A stretch of DNA of 64,000 nt from Mesotaenium endlicherianum (lineage: Eukaryota > Streptophyta > Zygnematophyceae > Zygnematales > Mesotaeniaceae): NCBI GenBank assembly GCA_009602735.1, contig WELA01010062.1, forward strand, positions 862 through 64,861, read 5' to 3'. Both the position numbers and the translations under genes were made by a program. Numbering within the stretch: position 1 is the stretch's first letter; the number at the start of each line of letters is the position of its first letter. Of the stretch, positions 1-11,400 are shown in pieces. The notes beneath the pieces are model-generated. The model was given only the letters and a program-made list of their open reading frames with translations. It was not told the origin of the DNA and ran no database searches.

Positions 1-822
1 GGGAACATAGTATTGCCCCCTCACATTGCGGCTTGGGACCCAAGATTGGATGGAGTCAGAGACTGCATGAGCCAAGAGATGCAGGGGGACAGGAGCAGGG
101 CCCGAGAGTCATTCTCCAAAGGGAAGCACGCTTATGCCAAATGGGCAAGTAAGCAGGGGGAAAAGGACCTCTATGCGGTCCGGACTCAGCAGCCCCCACC
201 AGCACCCAAAAGGGGAAGGTCAGTAGGATATTCTTTTTCTCGGGAAGAGCTGGAGCAGCGGACAGAGGAGACCCCAGAAGTCTCAGAGGAACCCGGGGAC
301 GGCGAGGAGGCGGAGTCGGAGGAAGACGAGGAGGAAGGCGAGGAGGAGGACACTAGCCCCGCCGTGATCCTGACACCTGCCACATCCCCTGTAAGGGAGA
401 AGACGGGGTGGGCCCCGCCGCAACTCGCTCAAGAGGAGGATATCACTTGGCTGGGGACTGCCAGAGGACAGAGCCCATCTCCAGGCAAGGAGACCCAGTC
501 GGACAGGGCAGACAGGAGGGCTGCTCGGGAGATAGCCAGAGGCCTGCCAGCATCTCCCTCGCAGAGAGGGCATGTACCCTTGGCTCATGTCATGCAACAT
601 CCTTCTGGGATGCCGGTATACGTACCTGTCAGTTTGAGGGCTGCCCAGGAGAAGGCTGCCTCCCTTCAGTTGCAGACTGTGCAGGAGGAAACAGCCCAGT
701 TACTACGTTCTCCGCCGGGTCCTTACACGGAACCCCCTTCTCTGACAGGCTTCAAAAGACCCCAAGACAGGAGGAGGTCTGGCTCCCCTGAGCATAGGGC
801 CTCAGGGATATCTCCCTCCTAA
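1..822 (+). CDS. Third-ORF (ORF3) protein of chromovirus A, C-terminal part
   Basis: The frame is open from the window edge to a stop at 820-822, about 270 codons. It matches the C-terminal half of the 566-codon ORF3 of copy D. Visible parts are a short conserved block ending the globular region (PHIAAWDPRLDGVRD), a basic stretch with KGKHAYAKWASK, a P/K-rich linker (PPPAPKRGRSVGYSFS), a strongly acidic run near residues 85-112, and a tail rich in S, P and R. No enzyme motif, signal peptide or membrane segment is seen. Its function is unknown; the position after pol and the acid/base layout recall a nucleic-acid or chromatin-binding accessory protein, but that is a guess. The protein is partial because the window begins inside it. 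Confidence 0.6.
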   Translation, partial: GNIVLPPHIAAWDPRLDGVRDCMSQEMQGDRSRARESFSKGKHAYAKWASKQGEKDLYAVRTQQPPPAPKRGRSVGYSFSREELEQRTEETPEVSEEPGDGEEAESEEDEEEGEEEDTSPAVILTPATSPVREKTGWAPPQLAQEEDITWLGTARGQSPSPGKETQSDRADRRAAREIARGLPASPSQRGHVPLAHVMQHPSGMPVYVPVSLRAAQEKAASLQLQTVQEETAQLLRSPPGPYTEPPSLTGFKRPQDRRRSGSPEHRASGISPS

Positions 823-907
823 GGGCAGCAGGCTGGGGATAAGAAGGACAGCACGCTGTTACTAGTGATAGTGTTGTCGAGGCGACAACATGATAAGTTG
901 GAGGGAT

Positions 908-1379
908 TGTAATGAATCAGTATACTGGTCGATATAATATTCATTTAAATAATATAGTTAAATAAGTTCAGCCTGCTGAACTCTAGTTAATAATCAGTCT
1001 GCTGGACTTTATACTTAATATCAATTTAATGACTTGGCCGGAAGTAGCAGGCTGAGGCCACCTTAAGTCAGCTTGCTGACACATTCTTTGACAGCCAGCT
1101 GACTTCCGTACTCGGTAGCAGCGAACTGCCTCAATATGCATCTAAGTGTGGTATGCTAGATGAATGGCCACATGACATCCCTATGATGGATGGCGATTCG
1201 GGATGATGGGAGATGGCGGTGGATTTGGTTAACCGAGGTCCTACCAACGTGGTTAACTCCCGGGTAGGCGGTGCCATCGCACTGACCGTTGAACAGTAAA
1301 CTCGTTCCATGTACATATACGCTAGGCATTGCTCTCGAGTTCAGCATTCGGAAACGAGGCCAACTCTCTTGTACAGCTC
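908..1379 (+). repeat. 3' LTR of copy A, incomplete
   Basis: It begins TGTAATGAATCAG like every other LTR of this family in the window and follows the same sequence through the block CTACCAACGTGGTTAACTCC, then similarity ends near 1379. A full LTR of this family is about 720 bp. Confidence 0.85.
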
Positions 1380-1453
1380 AACATGCACAGGATGACATGG
1401 TGCCTTAGCTAGCGTACACAGCCCATCAGCTGGAGGATCAGATCTGGGGGGGG

Positions 1454-1590
1454 AATTAAAACATATGGGACTTGACTCCCTTTTTTGCTATAAAGCCACA
1501 TGTATCATAGACTTCATTGCAACAAAGCCTGCTTGCTTATGATGTGTTGCTTATACCTATGTCGCGCACTTGACCTCATAACGCACGACA
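1454..1590 (+). repeat. Tail fragment of the 1.15-kb LTR-like repeat
   Basis: About 137 bp closely match the last part of the adjacent complete copy (2604-2740), both ending CATAACGCACGACA. Only 2 bp separate this tail from the full copy. The 74 bp between 1380 and 1453 have no recognised content. Confidence 0.7.
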
Positions 1591-1592
1591 AC

Positions 1593-2740
1593 TGTCACGA
1601 TTTATTGAGTCGAGGTTGTCGTACAAAATTGAGCTCCACTTGTGTGAACCATCAACCTAGGAAGACCGACTTTGCATTGACCTTACGCATTTATATGTTG
1701 ACCTTTTCTAAATTTCCAAGTCACCAAAGTGTAGCGCGTCAAAGCATCTTTTGAATGGCACCGGTTTTGCGTCATTTGGTCTAGTATCGAGCGAGATATT
1801 TGCCATCTAGTCTGCGTCACCTACCGGCCCCTAAGCAGAACTTTCCCAAGGGCCAACTTGTGACTCAATGTCCCCAAAGGTGACATTGTTGGCTCTTCGT
1901 GACCCCAAGGACCCCTAGCTTTGTACGCACAAATCCGCGAGCCCATTAGACTACATAAGTCTTGCATTTCCATAGTATAAATGCATCATTGAGGCTATAA
2001 CTTGGTGCCAGCATCACCTACTCCTAGAGGAAGCTTCCTCAAGTTCCGAATTCACTTTTGAGGCGCTATCTAGGTAGAATCACCCAAGGTAAGCTCCACC
2101 AATGAGAGACACATAGCATATTCTACGAGCTTTGCTTTGATTGGTTTGAGTTATGCTTAGCCTATAGGAGCGCTAGTACATGCCTTATACACATTAGTGG
2201 ACATAGGAGAGCCTCCTAGAGTGACTAGATGCATTGGATCCGCCGCATACCACGCCGGATTTTCAGGAGTATAAGTACTAGAGGTGTCTTTATAGAAACA
2301 TCTTCTTAGAAGTCCCATTGTGCCAGGTGTAGGTAGCAGAGATTATCAGTAAAGCTTACACTTTTATCTCTTGTGTTTTCAGGACCACTTAGTTACTCTC
2401 TTGTGAAGAGCAAGCCCTCCTGGCTTCCAGTCACTTGAAGAACTTCACAAGTGGTGAGCAATGTCACAGCTTAAACCCTTGCAGAGGATTACTCTTGAAA
2501 ATCATGACGTGCTTTCAGTGATCTTTTGGACCATACTTCATTAGTTGTATTCCTATCAGTTTACAATTATGAGGTGCTGAGTCTGGAGAGTGCACACTCT
2601 TCAAATTAAAGCATTTGAGACTTGACTCCCTTTTTGGCTATAAAGCCACATGTATAATAGACTTCATTGCAGCAAAGCCTGCTTGCTTATGATGTGTTGC
2701 TTATACCTATATTACGCACTCGACATCATAACGCACGACA
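1593..2740 (+). repeat. 1.15-kb LTR-like repeat, complete copy
   Basis: The unit starts TGTCACG and ends CGCACGACA, so it has short near-inverted TG...CA ends typical of an LTR. A second copy lies in the opposite orientation at 31033-32169 with similarity over its whole length, which defines both ends. It contains no coding frame of note, so it is best read as a solo LTR or a non-coding LTR-like element. A fossil. Confidence 0.65.
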
Positions 2741-3817
2741 TTCATGTATATATATGAGTGTATTTACGTATTCATACATGTATACGTATATATATATGTG
2801 TTGTTGCTATGAACATTGTATTATCATTTTTAATACATGAATATATAGCGCGATATACAATATATATTACGGATATACATTATGTTACCAAGAGGCACTA
2901 TCACTCCTACGCAAAGTCATAAGGCTCCTGACATAAGCCAAGAGTCATGACGGAACCTCCCGAGGAGAGCTTTGTCTCCTTTCACATGTCACGTGAAGAC
3001 GTGGGATGTCACGATCAACAGGTACATTTGTCCCGTCACAGTTTTAACATATGTGTCGCAGGAGTGCCAAGCGCACTCGGATGGCTTGTGTTGGCATGTA
3101 TAATACTTGAAGATTCAATTTCAGTGCAATTCTGAGAGCACCTCTTCTCGGGTTATTTAGGGTTTTTTAATTTTTGTCTAATTTTTAAACAATTCCTTTC
3201 TGAAAAGCCTGAAAAAGATTTTGAAAGAGTAGAAATCGTTACATGTTGTTGGAAATCAAATAGAGCAACATTGCCAAGGTGTATGAGGATGCCGTTTAAT
3301 TAAACCCTAAAGTGACAGATGGGCCATACACGGACCTCCGAGCTATCTAATGTTAATCACATCCTCACATTTCGGGCCCCTTCACCAAGAACTAATCAGA
3401 CACCTCTACATAACTGTAACTTTTAACAGCAGAATGTCCGTTTTTCACATGTATTTTTTGCAGAGCTCTTCGATTTTTGCGCTCTGGCACCATCCCTTTT
3501 GGCCGTTTGCTTCAATCTTAAAGAAATTGTTGTTTTTCTAGCATAAACAATTGACTCTGAGGCTAACTTGATCTCTTTCGTTAAGAGTCAGACTTTTAAA
3601 TGCACTTGAATTAAAGCTTGGTCGCATGATCTTGGCTCTGCTTTCCTAGGTCTTACCACTTTTGCCGTTTTAGCCAAGCTAGTTGTCATTTTTGCTTTGA
3701 TGCAGGCACCTACATTCTCTCTTGTCCCAGTCCAAATGTTAAGTGGTGGATATAGATATTTAATCTGAGATTGGTTCGGCCAAAATGGCCCAAATTGCGA
3801 ATTTTTATGAATGGATA
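2741..3817. other. Gene-free AT-rich stretch
   Basis: The first 140 bases are alternating TA/TG runs (2741-2880). The rest is AT-rich with short open frames, none with recognisable motifs or a partner repeat in the window. I see no gene here. Confidence 0.5.
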
Positions 3818-4028
3818 GATATTCAATCAAATGTAATAGTTAAATAAGTTCAACCTGCTGAATTTTAGTTTGCTCGATATTTATTACTTAGTTAAAAGAC
3901 TCAGCTGAGAGCAGCAGGCTGAAGTCCACTAGGTCACATTCTTTGACAGTCATGGACATATGCTAGATATTGGTCTCGAGTTCGGCATTCGGAAACGAGG
4001 CCAACTCTCTTGTTCTGCTTACTAAGGG
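3818..4028 (+). repeat. Diverged LTR fragment of the 720-bp family
   Basis: The segment carries the U3 signature (TTCAACCTGCTGAATTTTAG, later AGCAGGCTGAAG) and then jumps to the R-like block TTCGGCATTCGGAAACGAGG with the middle missing. It is clearly older than the other LTR copies. Confidence 0.6.
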
Positions 4029-5097
4029 ATATATGAAGGCGCAAAGTCGTTGATACTTGGGAATAACTTTCGGGAGGAGAGTGAGGAACTTTTGTAAGCT
4101 TTTCAGGAAAAAGTTGTGCAAAAACTGGACAAATGCAATGACGAGAAGAGGTGATCTCAGAGTTGCACTGAGCTTGACTACGCAAGTATCTATACTTGCC
4201 AACGCGAGTATCTATACTTGCTAAAGGGTTTACGCTAAACATCTAAGTGCGCTTGGCACTCCTGGGTTTGGGGATTGTGACAGGACAACTTGTACCTGTT
4301 GGACGTGACAACCCAAAAGGACTACCTGAAAGGAGACAAACCCCTCCTCGAGAGGTCCGTTATGACTCTTGGCTTATGCAAATCGCCTCATGACTTTACG
4401 TTGGTATCAGAGTGCCTCTTGGGAACAGAATATGTATCCGTAATAATGTGTATATATATATTAAACTATATGTATCAAACTAGATAACACAAAATACCGC
4501 GGTATGTACTTTTGTGTTGTACTATAGAACGTACATTTTAGAACGTTTGATTTGCAATTGTCGTGGAAAGGTCACTGACGTGGCCGAGAGGTCAGGGGTT
4601 TGATTTCGTTCGGTGACTCCCTTGGGTCACTTGTTTGTCGTTTTCGTTCGCGTCAATGAAGGTCATAGCAAGTGAATTAATCCGTTATTAATTAACTTGA
4701 TCGTGCATAATTAATCAAAATCATTTTATGATTAATTGTACTATACTTTTGCAGTCTTCAACATACGTTATCGATCCATTTGCAGGTCGTTTTGCTTGTC
4801 GACCAGAATTAGTCGGCACACGTGTGTGGCAAGAAATACACAAATATGCAATGTTTCAACGAATCAAAAGTAAACCATATTTTGGGTATTTTAAGAAAAT
4901 ATCCTAAACACGCCTAAAAAGCTCATCTCGTTACACTCCTCCCCCCTTAAAAGAACTCAACGTCCGCGTTAAGGTGCGTCTTTTAAGGTTGAATTTGGTT
5001 AACACTTGCCTGTAGCGAGTCAAACCACAAGTTCTGCGTTTAGTAAACCCTAAAGTTACCCTAATTCCTAAATCCTAAACCCCAAACTGCTACAATA
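4029..5097. other. Gene-free stretch with retroelement debris
   Basis: No gene is supported. A primer-binding-site-like string TGGTATCAGAGTGCC lies at 4402-4416. At 4931-4950 the reverse strand reads as a purine-rich tract followed by TGTAACGAG, the look of a polypurine tract next to an LTR start in minus orientation. A tRNA A-box-like string TGGCCGAGAGGTC lies at 4580-4592. These are probably worn ends of different old elements. Confidence 0.35.
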
Positions 5098-5264
5098 ATG
5101 CAATCAGTAAACTCATACATAAGCTATAAGACAGTGCGTATCGATGATTTCTCGCCTTGAATTCAGATATCTCTCAGTAAGCAATACAAGAGAGTTGGCC
5201 TCGTTTCCGAATGCCAAACTCAAGACCAATACCTAGCATATGTACATGGAATGAGTTCCAATAA
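5098..5264 (-). repeat. LTR fragment of the 720-bp family, reverse orientation
   Basis: It matches the central part of the LTR in minus orientation, including GAGAGTTGGCCTCGTTTCCG and CATATGTACATGGAATGAG. It runs straight into a pol fragment of another Ty3 family at about 5265, so the junction is a mosaic of two elements. Confidence 0.7.
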
Positions 5265-7480
5265 ACAGTTCGACCACAAGATTGAGTACTTACCTGGGAA
5301 GATCAACCCTGCAGACGCCTTTTCAGAAAGTGTGACCTTGCAGCTGTCTCATTCATCAAGGAGAGTATAAACTTCAAGGAGAAACTTAAGAAAGGTTATG
5401 AAGAGGATCCAGAGTTTGTTGATGGTTGAGAACCTGAGTCCAACTCAAGTATGCAGAAGGACGGCATATGGTATTATGGTGATTCCAAGAGAGTACTGGT
5501 ACCTGGCGCAAATGAGCTACAAGACTTCCTACTTGCGAAGCATCATGATTGCATATATGCTGGACACTTTGGAAGCGAGAAGACGGCAAGCGTGCGAAAA
5601 CGAGAGTACCATTGGAGAAATATGGACAAGGACATCGAGGAGTGGATCAGGAGTTACGATGCGTGCCAGAGGAATAAGACACCCAATCAAAAGAAGGGAG
5701 GTACCTTGCAACCCCTGCCTCTTTCAAAGTACCCTTGGGAGCAGATTGCTATGGACTTCATCACATCTCAACCAGTGAGTGGTCAAGGGTACGATGCAGT
5801 GTGGGTTGTGTCTGATAAATTCAGCAAGATGGCACACTTCATTCCCATGAAGGAGACTTGTACGGCAGCAGATGTGGCACGGCTATTCTTTGATCACATT
5901 TTCAGGCTACATGGGTTGCCGAAGGTGAATGTTTCAGATCAAGATCCAAGGTTCACTAGCAACTTTTGGCGATCATTATTTACTTTGATGGAGACCAAGC
6001 TGAGTATGAGCACTTCCTATCATCCTTAGACAGACGGGAAGAGTGAGAGGCTGAATAAAATATTGCAAGAGGTGCTCAGAAGTTTCATTATGGAAGACCC
6101 TTCAGAGTGGGACAAGAAGCTGCCAAGGTTGGAGTTTGCCAACAACAACAACATGCAGGGATCGACCAAGCAGTGACCATTCAACATGGTTCATGGAAGA
6201 GAAGTATATCATCCAGGGAACATCTTGTTGAAGAAGGATAAAGAGACTCAGGTTCCTAGCACTCAAGCTTTTATGGAGCAGATGGCCAAGACTGGTCAAG
6301 CATGCTAACAAGCACCGGAGGGAAGTGGCATTCATGTGGGCAACAAAGTACTATTGTCAACAGAGAATCTACCTTTCACGGGCAAGAGGAAATTGCGATT
6401 ACAATTCACAGGTCCATTTTCGGTGCTCAAGCAGGTGAATCCAGTGGCCTACAGGTTGGAACTTCCTTCAGACTGGGGTATACATGATGTGTTCCATGTA
6501 AGTTACCTGTGGCCATACGTTGACCCAAACGAAGGACATCCAGGACGACTACCTACCGCCACTACCGGTCGAGATCGATGATGTATTGAAGTATGAAATG
6601 GAGGCGATTGTTGGCGAATCAAGCAAGGTCAACGACTTATTCAAGAGTATTTGGTCAAGTGGAAAGGCTACCATGCGGACGACAACACTTGGGAACCAGA
6701 GGCCAACTTGACTCATTGTAGTTTGTAAGAGTAAGTTGAGGCGTTATCTGCAGAACGCGTCGAGGACGTCGCGTCTTAAGGAGGGGGGTGATGTAAGGTC
6801 GTAGGATTGTTAAGTGCATTTTTGAGTCATTTTGATACTTGTTTCGAATGCACGGGGTTGTAGCTTTTGTTTTTGTGGTCATTTTGATATAAACTTTGTC
6901 GAATTTGGTTAAGAATTGAAAAAGTTATGGATTCCTAAAATCTAATTAATTTAAAGGTTGGTCGACCACTGTCCTTAATTCGCGGTGAGCGCGACCGTTG
7001 GATTGACCGACAGTGCCAAGCGATCTGGGCCGTTAGAGTGTATTCGAACCTTCACGTAATTTTGGTAGACGCGGAGTGCCGACCAAGTCGATTTATCCAG
7101 AAGTTTCGGATTAGCCTAGCGCGTCTAAGTTAGCATATTTTGGATATTTTGATGCATGCATGTGGACGTCAAATTGGCCCAAAACGTCGGATGAGGCTGA
7201 TCTGGTCTACTCACAAATATTCTGGAAGGTACGATATGACGAACACTTCAAAAATTCCGCTGCTAAGCGGCCCTCCCTCCTAGGGGCGAGCAGTCGTCGT
7301 AGAAAACTATAAATAGGCATAACGTCTTTGTTTCTTACCAATTTTCACTTCCGTGAATTTCTACGGGTTTGTAATGACAAGGCCTTTCATCGTAGTTCAT
7401 TTGTGAGCACTTTCTTGCTACTCAATATGATGAGTAATTTTCCTAAGCTTTCTTAGTGACATGCCGCTGCACTCTTTAGT
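5265..7480 (+). mobile_element. Ty3/gypsy fragment of a second family: end of pol and 3' LTR
   Basis: The frame runs from the end of RNase H (HKIEYLPGKINPADAFS) through integrase: a zinc-binding region (HHDCIYAGHFGSEKT, then YDACQRNK), core motifs (WEQIAMDFIT, VSDKFSKMAHFIPMKE, SDQDPRFTSNFW, MSTSYHP) and a worn chromodomain-like end. A purine tract GGAGGGGGG precedes TGATGTAAGG at about 6789, the likely 3' LTR start; a TATA-like TATAAATAGG at 7308 fits an LTR promoter. The right LTR border is not defined and 7480 is an estimate. It is a 5'-cut fossil with several breaks, distinct in sequence from copies A-E. Confidence 0.7.
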
Positions 7481-7626
7481 ATGACTGCAATTAGTTCTTT
7501 TTCTCGTGAGTCACTACGCTTCCACTAGGGCCCTCCGCCCCTTTTACCGGGCAACCACTGGACGCGCACGGCTGGCTGGCTATCAAGTGCCTCCGCTCTT
7601 TCTGGGGGGATATGTGTGCGTTGGAA

Positions 7627-7643
7627 TTTGCATGTGTGTGTGT

Positions 7644-7685
<42 letters not shown>

Positions 7686-7905
7686 TTGTGGGTGGGCGAG
7701 TGCGTGTGTCTGACTGTTTGCATGCGTGTGCAAGTGCGTGTGCACGTGTGCGCCATGTGTGTGTGTGTGTGTATATACGTGCACGAGCACGCATTTGTGT
7801 GCGTTTGTCTGCCCATACGCGTATATGTGTGTGTGCGTGTATGTATATTTGTGTCCTCGTGTGCGCTTGCCTGCGTGTGTGTTCCTACCTTCTCTCTAGT
7901 GCACT
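7627..7905 (+). repeat. GT/GC-rich microsatellite
   Basis: There is a nearly pure TG run with a CGCGCG island (7627-7683), then imperfect TGTG/CGTG repeats to about 7905. Open frames over this tract on both strands (Cys/Val- or His/Thr-rich) are products of the repeat. Confidence 0.95.
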
Positions 7906-9138
7906 CTTCTGAGCAAAGGGTGCAGCCTGCGCACTTTGCCTCCCAGCCCTCTACCCTGCCTCCCCCACTCTCGCTGCACTAAGGCTAGCCAGCTGCTGCT
8001 CCGCCCCTCCCTCATATTTGATCTCACCACTCTGGGAATGTGTGTGCTCTGACTCCTCTTGCTGACCCAATATGCACCCACGTGCATGGCTGATAGCGTG
8101 GTCGGTGTGTGCGTAATTGCTAGTTTTGTGATGCTATGTGTGCCTTTCTACTCACTCTTGTCGCCGGGGTGGCTTGGATGGGCGCAGGATTGTTTTGTGC
8201 GCAGAATAGAGCTCACAGAGGAAGAAGAGGAAGGAAATGACAAAGACAACAAAGGCAAAGAGGAGAGAGTCGACGAAGAGGAGGACAACCATGATGACCA
8301 CGACAACGACGAAGACACAGGAAGTCATGAGCCATAACATGGGTGGAGGGCCTCCTACCTATGGCGCAGCTGAGAGGAGGAGGGGGAGGAGCACATCTGG
8401 GCACCTTCTGGAAGAGGGCACAAGGAAAGCATGGGGCGGAGCAGGGGCTGGGAGGGAAGGCGGAAATCGTAAGAAGTTGGATGCCAAAGGAAAGGAAGTC
8501 AGGCCTTTGGGGAAATGGGCTAACAGAGGTGGAGCGGTGGGGGGTAAGATGGCCAATGAAAGCGGAGGCAACGTAGGAGCTGAAAGCAGAGGAGGAAGAG
8601 GGGGAGCAAGCGCAATAGCGGCAGGGCACAAGACGCCGCTCAAGGCAAGGGAGAGGCCCGGGCGGAGAAGCATCGGCAGCAGCTGTCGCTGGTGGAGGGG
8701 TGAAGAATCTCCTCTAGTGAGGGAGACCATATGCATGCGCCATTGCTTGCGGAGGGCGCGCTGCACACGCGGAGCAGCAAGCGCGGCGCAGCCAAAAGGC
8801 AACGGCGTGTGCATGCGCCCTCGGCGCCAAGACAAAGATGAGTGTGCACTCCCTTATCTGCTTGGAAGGACTTTGTTTTTCAGTTGTTTCTCGCTGTTGC
8901 ACGCCTCGATAGCCCATATCTCTTCTCAGTGCAGACACTTTCAGGTGCAGATGCAGGATGAGTAGAAGCAGAGGCGTGGCATGTGCATAGTTATGGGGGA
9001 GGTGCTTGGACCCTGATGTTTGAAGCAGCAGCATGCATCCGGTGGTTGCCTGAGGCTGTGATGGTGGTTTCTCAGCTCTGCTAGTAGGCTTTGTTCTCTC
9101 GCTCTCACAGTCTCAGAGGGACCCCCCATCTACTCGAC
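7906..9138. other. GC-rich region without a convincing gene
   Basis: Bases 8210-8330 are purine-rich (GAAGAGGAAG type) and 8340-8830 are GC-rich and G-biased. An open frame of 242 codons (8237-8965) exists on plus, but long frames are also open on minus across the same bases, its composition is low-complexity (R/G/A) and no domain is seen. I read the openness as a result of base composition, with a small chance of a host exon. Confidence 0.4.
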
Positions 9139-9858
9139 TGAAATGAATCGACTTATCAAATAAGCGATTAACAATTAATAAAGATCTTTATATCAGCAAG
9201 TAATCTTTATGGTATTTTCCGTTAAGTGGTTAAACGGCAAAGGACAACACACTAGCAGTGAATAATACTCGTAAGTCAAATGCGAGTGAACTAGCATCAA
9301 TATTGCAAATCAGTAAACTCATACATAAGCAAGGTTAGAAGACAGTGCGTATCAATGGCTTCTCGCCTTGGATTCAGATCTCTCTCAGTAAGCTGTACAA
9401 GAGAGTTGGCCTCGTTTCCGAATGCCGAACTCGATAGCAATGCTTAGCATATGTACATGGAATGAATTTACTGTTCAACGGTCAGTGCGATGGCACCGCC
9501 TACCCGGGAGTTAACCACGTTGGTAGGACCTCGGTTAACCAAATCCACCGCCATCTCCCATCATCCCAAATAGCCATCCATCATAGGGATGTCATCTGGC
9601 CATTCATCTAGCATATCGTACTTAGGTGCATATCAAGGCAGTTTGTTGTTACCGAGTACGGAAGTCAGCTGGCTGTCAAAGAATGGGTCAGCAAGCTGAC
9701 TTATATGGACTTCAGCCTGCTGCTTCCGGCTGAGTCGTTAAACTGATAATTATGTAAAGTCCAGCAGACTGACTATTAACTAAAGTTCAGCAGGCTGAAC
9801 ATAATTAACTATTATAATTAAATGAATATTATATCCACTAATATACTGGTTTATTACA
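9139..9858 (-). repeat. Solo LTR of the 720-bp chromovirus family
   Basis: A complete LTR of 720 bp in minus orientation, from TGAAATGAATCG to TTATTACA on plus. It is flanked by a perfect 5-bp target duplication TCGAC (9134-9138 and 9859-9863) and no internal sequence follows, so it is a solo LTR left by recombination between two LTRs. Confidence 0.92.
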
Positions 9859-10069
9859 TCGACCGTGTAGGATCCTTCTGGCCTGGCTCTAGGCAACCCC
9901 CCATGCAATTTTGCTGCGGGTAGGCCGCTGCTACAGTATTCCGATATTCAGCTCTCGTCGACGGTAGGGTAGAGTAGGGTAGAGTTGCCCGGGCAGCGCC
10001 CACGTACCTCCCCTAGATCGATCAAACAGCGCAACCATCTAGGCTTGGGGAAACCATTGGACGCACACT

Positions 10070-10540
10070 CAAGGGGGGAACGCTTCACTCAAGGGGGGTG
10101 GACTTGGGGCACACCCCCTGTTTGTTACCTATCGGGGAACGCTTCACTCAAGAGGGGGACTTGGTGCAACCCCCTTTGTCACCTATCGGGAACGCTTCAC
10201 TCAAGGGGGGGGACTCGGGGCACCCCCCCTGTCTGTTACCTATCGGGGAACGCTTCACTCAGGGGGGGGACTTGGTGCACCCCCCTTGTTTGTTACCTAT
10301 CGGGAACGCTTCATCACTTAAAAGGGGGACTTGGGACACCCCCCTGTCTGTTACCTATCGGAGAACGCTTCACTCAAAGGGGAGACTTGGTGCACCCCCC
10401 CCATTTGTTACCTATCGGGAACGCTTCACTTAAGGGGGGGGGACTTGGGGCAACCCCCCCGTCTGTTATCTACTGGAGAACACTTCACTTAAAAGGGGGA
10501 ACTTGTGGCAACCTCCCTAACTTTGTACTGACTGGGGATA
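10070..10540 (+). repeat. Minisatellite of about 58-bp units with paired G and C runs
   Basis: About eight units follow one another, each reading roughly GGGGAACGCTTCACTCAAGG, then a G-run, ACTTGGTGCA, a C-run and TGTTACCTATC. Unit length varies by a few bases, so no frame is kept and the long frame across it is probably not coding. Each unit can pair its G-run with its C-run across a short loop. Confidence 0.9.
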
Positions 10541-10850
10541 CCGCCAAGTGCGAGGAGGGACATACGACAAAAAGACTCACTGTCGTTGTTTCACGTGCTG
10601 TTGGAGAAACGCTACTCCGGATGGCAGATTAACTGGCGGGCCTTTGGACTTGTCATTGGGGCCGCAATGCTTTCTCGAGGGTCCCAACAGCTTGTTGGCT
10701 TTGTGTGTGCGCTCACCGCCATGGGTGGGCAATCTGCTGGGGCCGGCAGGTTGTGCAGAGTTGCCCCGCACGGCCCTCACTTGAGTCCTTCCTGCTGGTC
10801 GGTGTCGTTGCCGGCCAGCAAGCCATGTGGGAGGGTACTGCCAGGTTGGC

Positions 10851-10935
10851 TCTGGCAACTGCCCAACACCTCCTTGCGCAATGGTTGTGCCACCACTTTT
10901 TGGTGCGTGTATGGGTTCGACTCCCAGGTTGGTTT
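10851..10935 (+). other. tRNA-like fold, possible tRNA-derived SINE or tRNA pseudogene
   Basis: A perfect pol III B box GGTTCGACTCC lies at 10914-10924 inside a T-arm-like stem-loop (TGGG/CCCA around a 7-base loop). About 40 bases upstream is an A-box-like TGCGCAATGG with a D-arm pairing (GCGC/GTGC), and between them a CACC/GGTG stem with a 7-base loop that would read TTT (Lys). CCAAC upstream can pair with GTTGG downstream, but the spacing to the D-arm is irregular, so a working tRNA is doubtful. Confidence 0.35.
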
Positions 10936-11034
10936 CTCGCGCATTCATCTTCCGTTATTTAATGCATGGTTGTTTTTGTCCAAACTTTTCAGGACTTGTA
11001 TGCTGGTGTCCAGCCCTCTTATTATGGGTTTGGG

Positions 11035-11400
11035 TGAGTGTGTGTGTATGTATCTTGTGTGTGTTACTATGTCTGTGTTTGACCTGTATGAGTTTCTGTG
11101 TGAGAGGAAGAATGAGGGTATGTGTGTGGGAGGAAGAGAGTGTGTTTGTCACGTGTGCACATTTTTTTAGGAGAGTATGTGTGCATCTATACACACGCGT
11201 GTGAGTGTATGTGTGTGTTGGTGTTTATGTATGTGCGTGCACGTGGGGGCAAGGGGCGGCGGGGGGGGAGAGGGTGAGGGAGAGAGGCAAGCTAAGATAG
11301 AAAGTGAAGAGAGCGAGAGGAAGAGAATATGAGGAGGCAGGGAGGGAATGAGGGAGTGAGGGAGGGAGTGGGTGAGGGAGGGAGAGAGGGGGAGAATGGG
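11035..11400 (+). repeat. Simple repeats: GT-rich then GGGA-rich
   Basis: GTGT/GTAT runs cover 11035-11245 and GAGG/GGGA runs cover about 11255-11400. Frames crossing them are low-complexity. Nothing recognisable lies in the remaining bases to 11644. Confidence 0.85.

Larger units (their letters stand above)
1..1379 (+). mobile_element. Chromovirus copy A, 3' part only (Ty3/gypsy, 720-bp-LTR family)
   Basis: This is the downstream end of a Ty3/gypsy element whose 5' part lies outside the window. It holds the end of the family's third ORF, a purine-rich tract just before the LTR (about 896-907) and an incomplete 3' LTR. The parts match copies D and E in order and sequence. It is a fossil, cut at its right side where the LTR similarity stops near 1379. 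No target duplication can be read because neither end is present. Confidence 0.85.

Noticed and set aside
7491-7982. Several overlapping frames of 77-110 codons on both strands
   Set aside because: They arise from the GT/GC microsatellite; the peptides are Cys/Val or His/Thr repeats with no domain.
8237-8965. A 242-codon plus-strand frame rich in R, G, A and K
   Set aside because: GC-rich, low-complexity sequence keeps several frames open on both strands here, and no motif, splice context or homologous block is visible.
10070-10540. CRISPR-like array
   Set aside because: Repeats and spacers are not distinct, units are continuous with variable G/C runs, and the window is plainly eukaryotic.
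9985-10632. A 215-codon frame across the 58-bp minisatellite
   Set aside because: Unit lengths vary, so the repeated peptide changes frame between units; the openness follows from the repeat.
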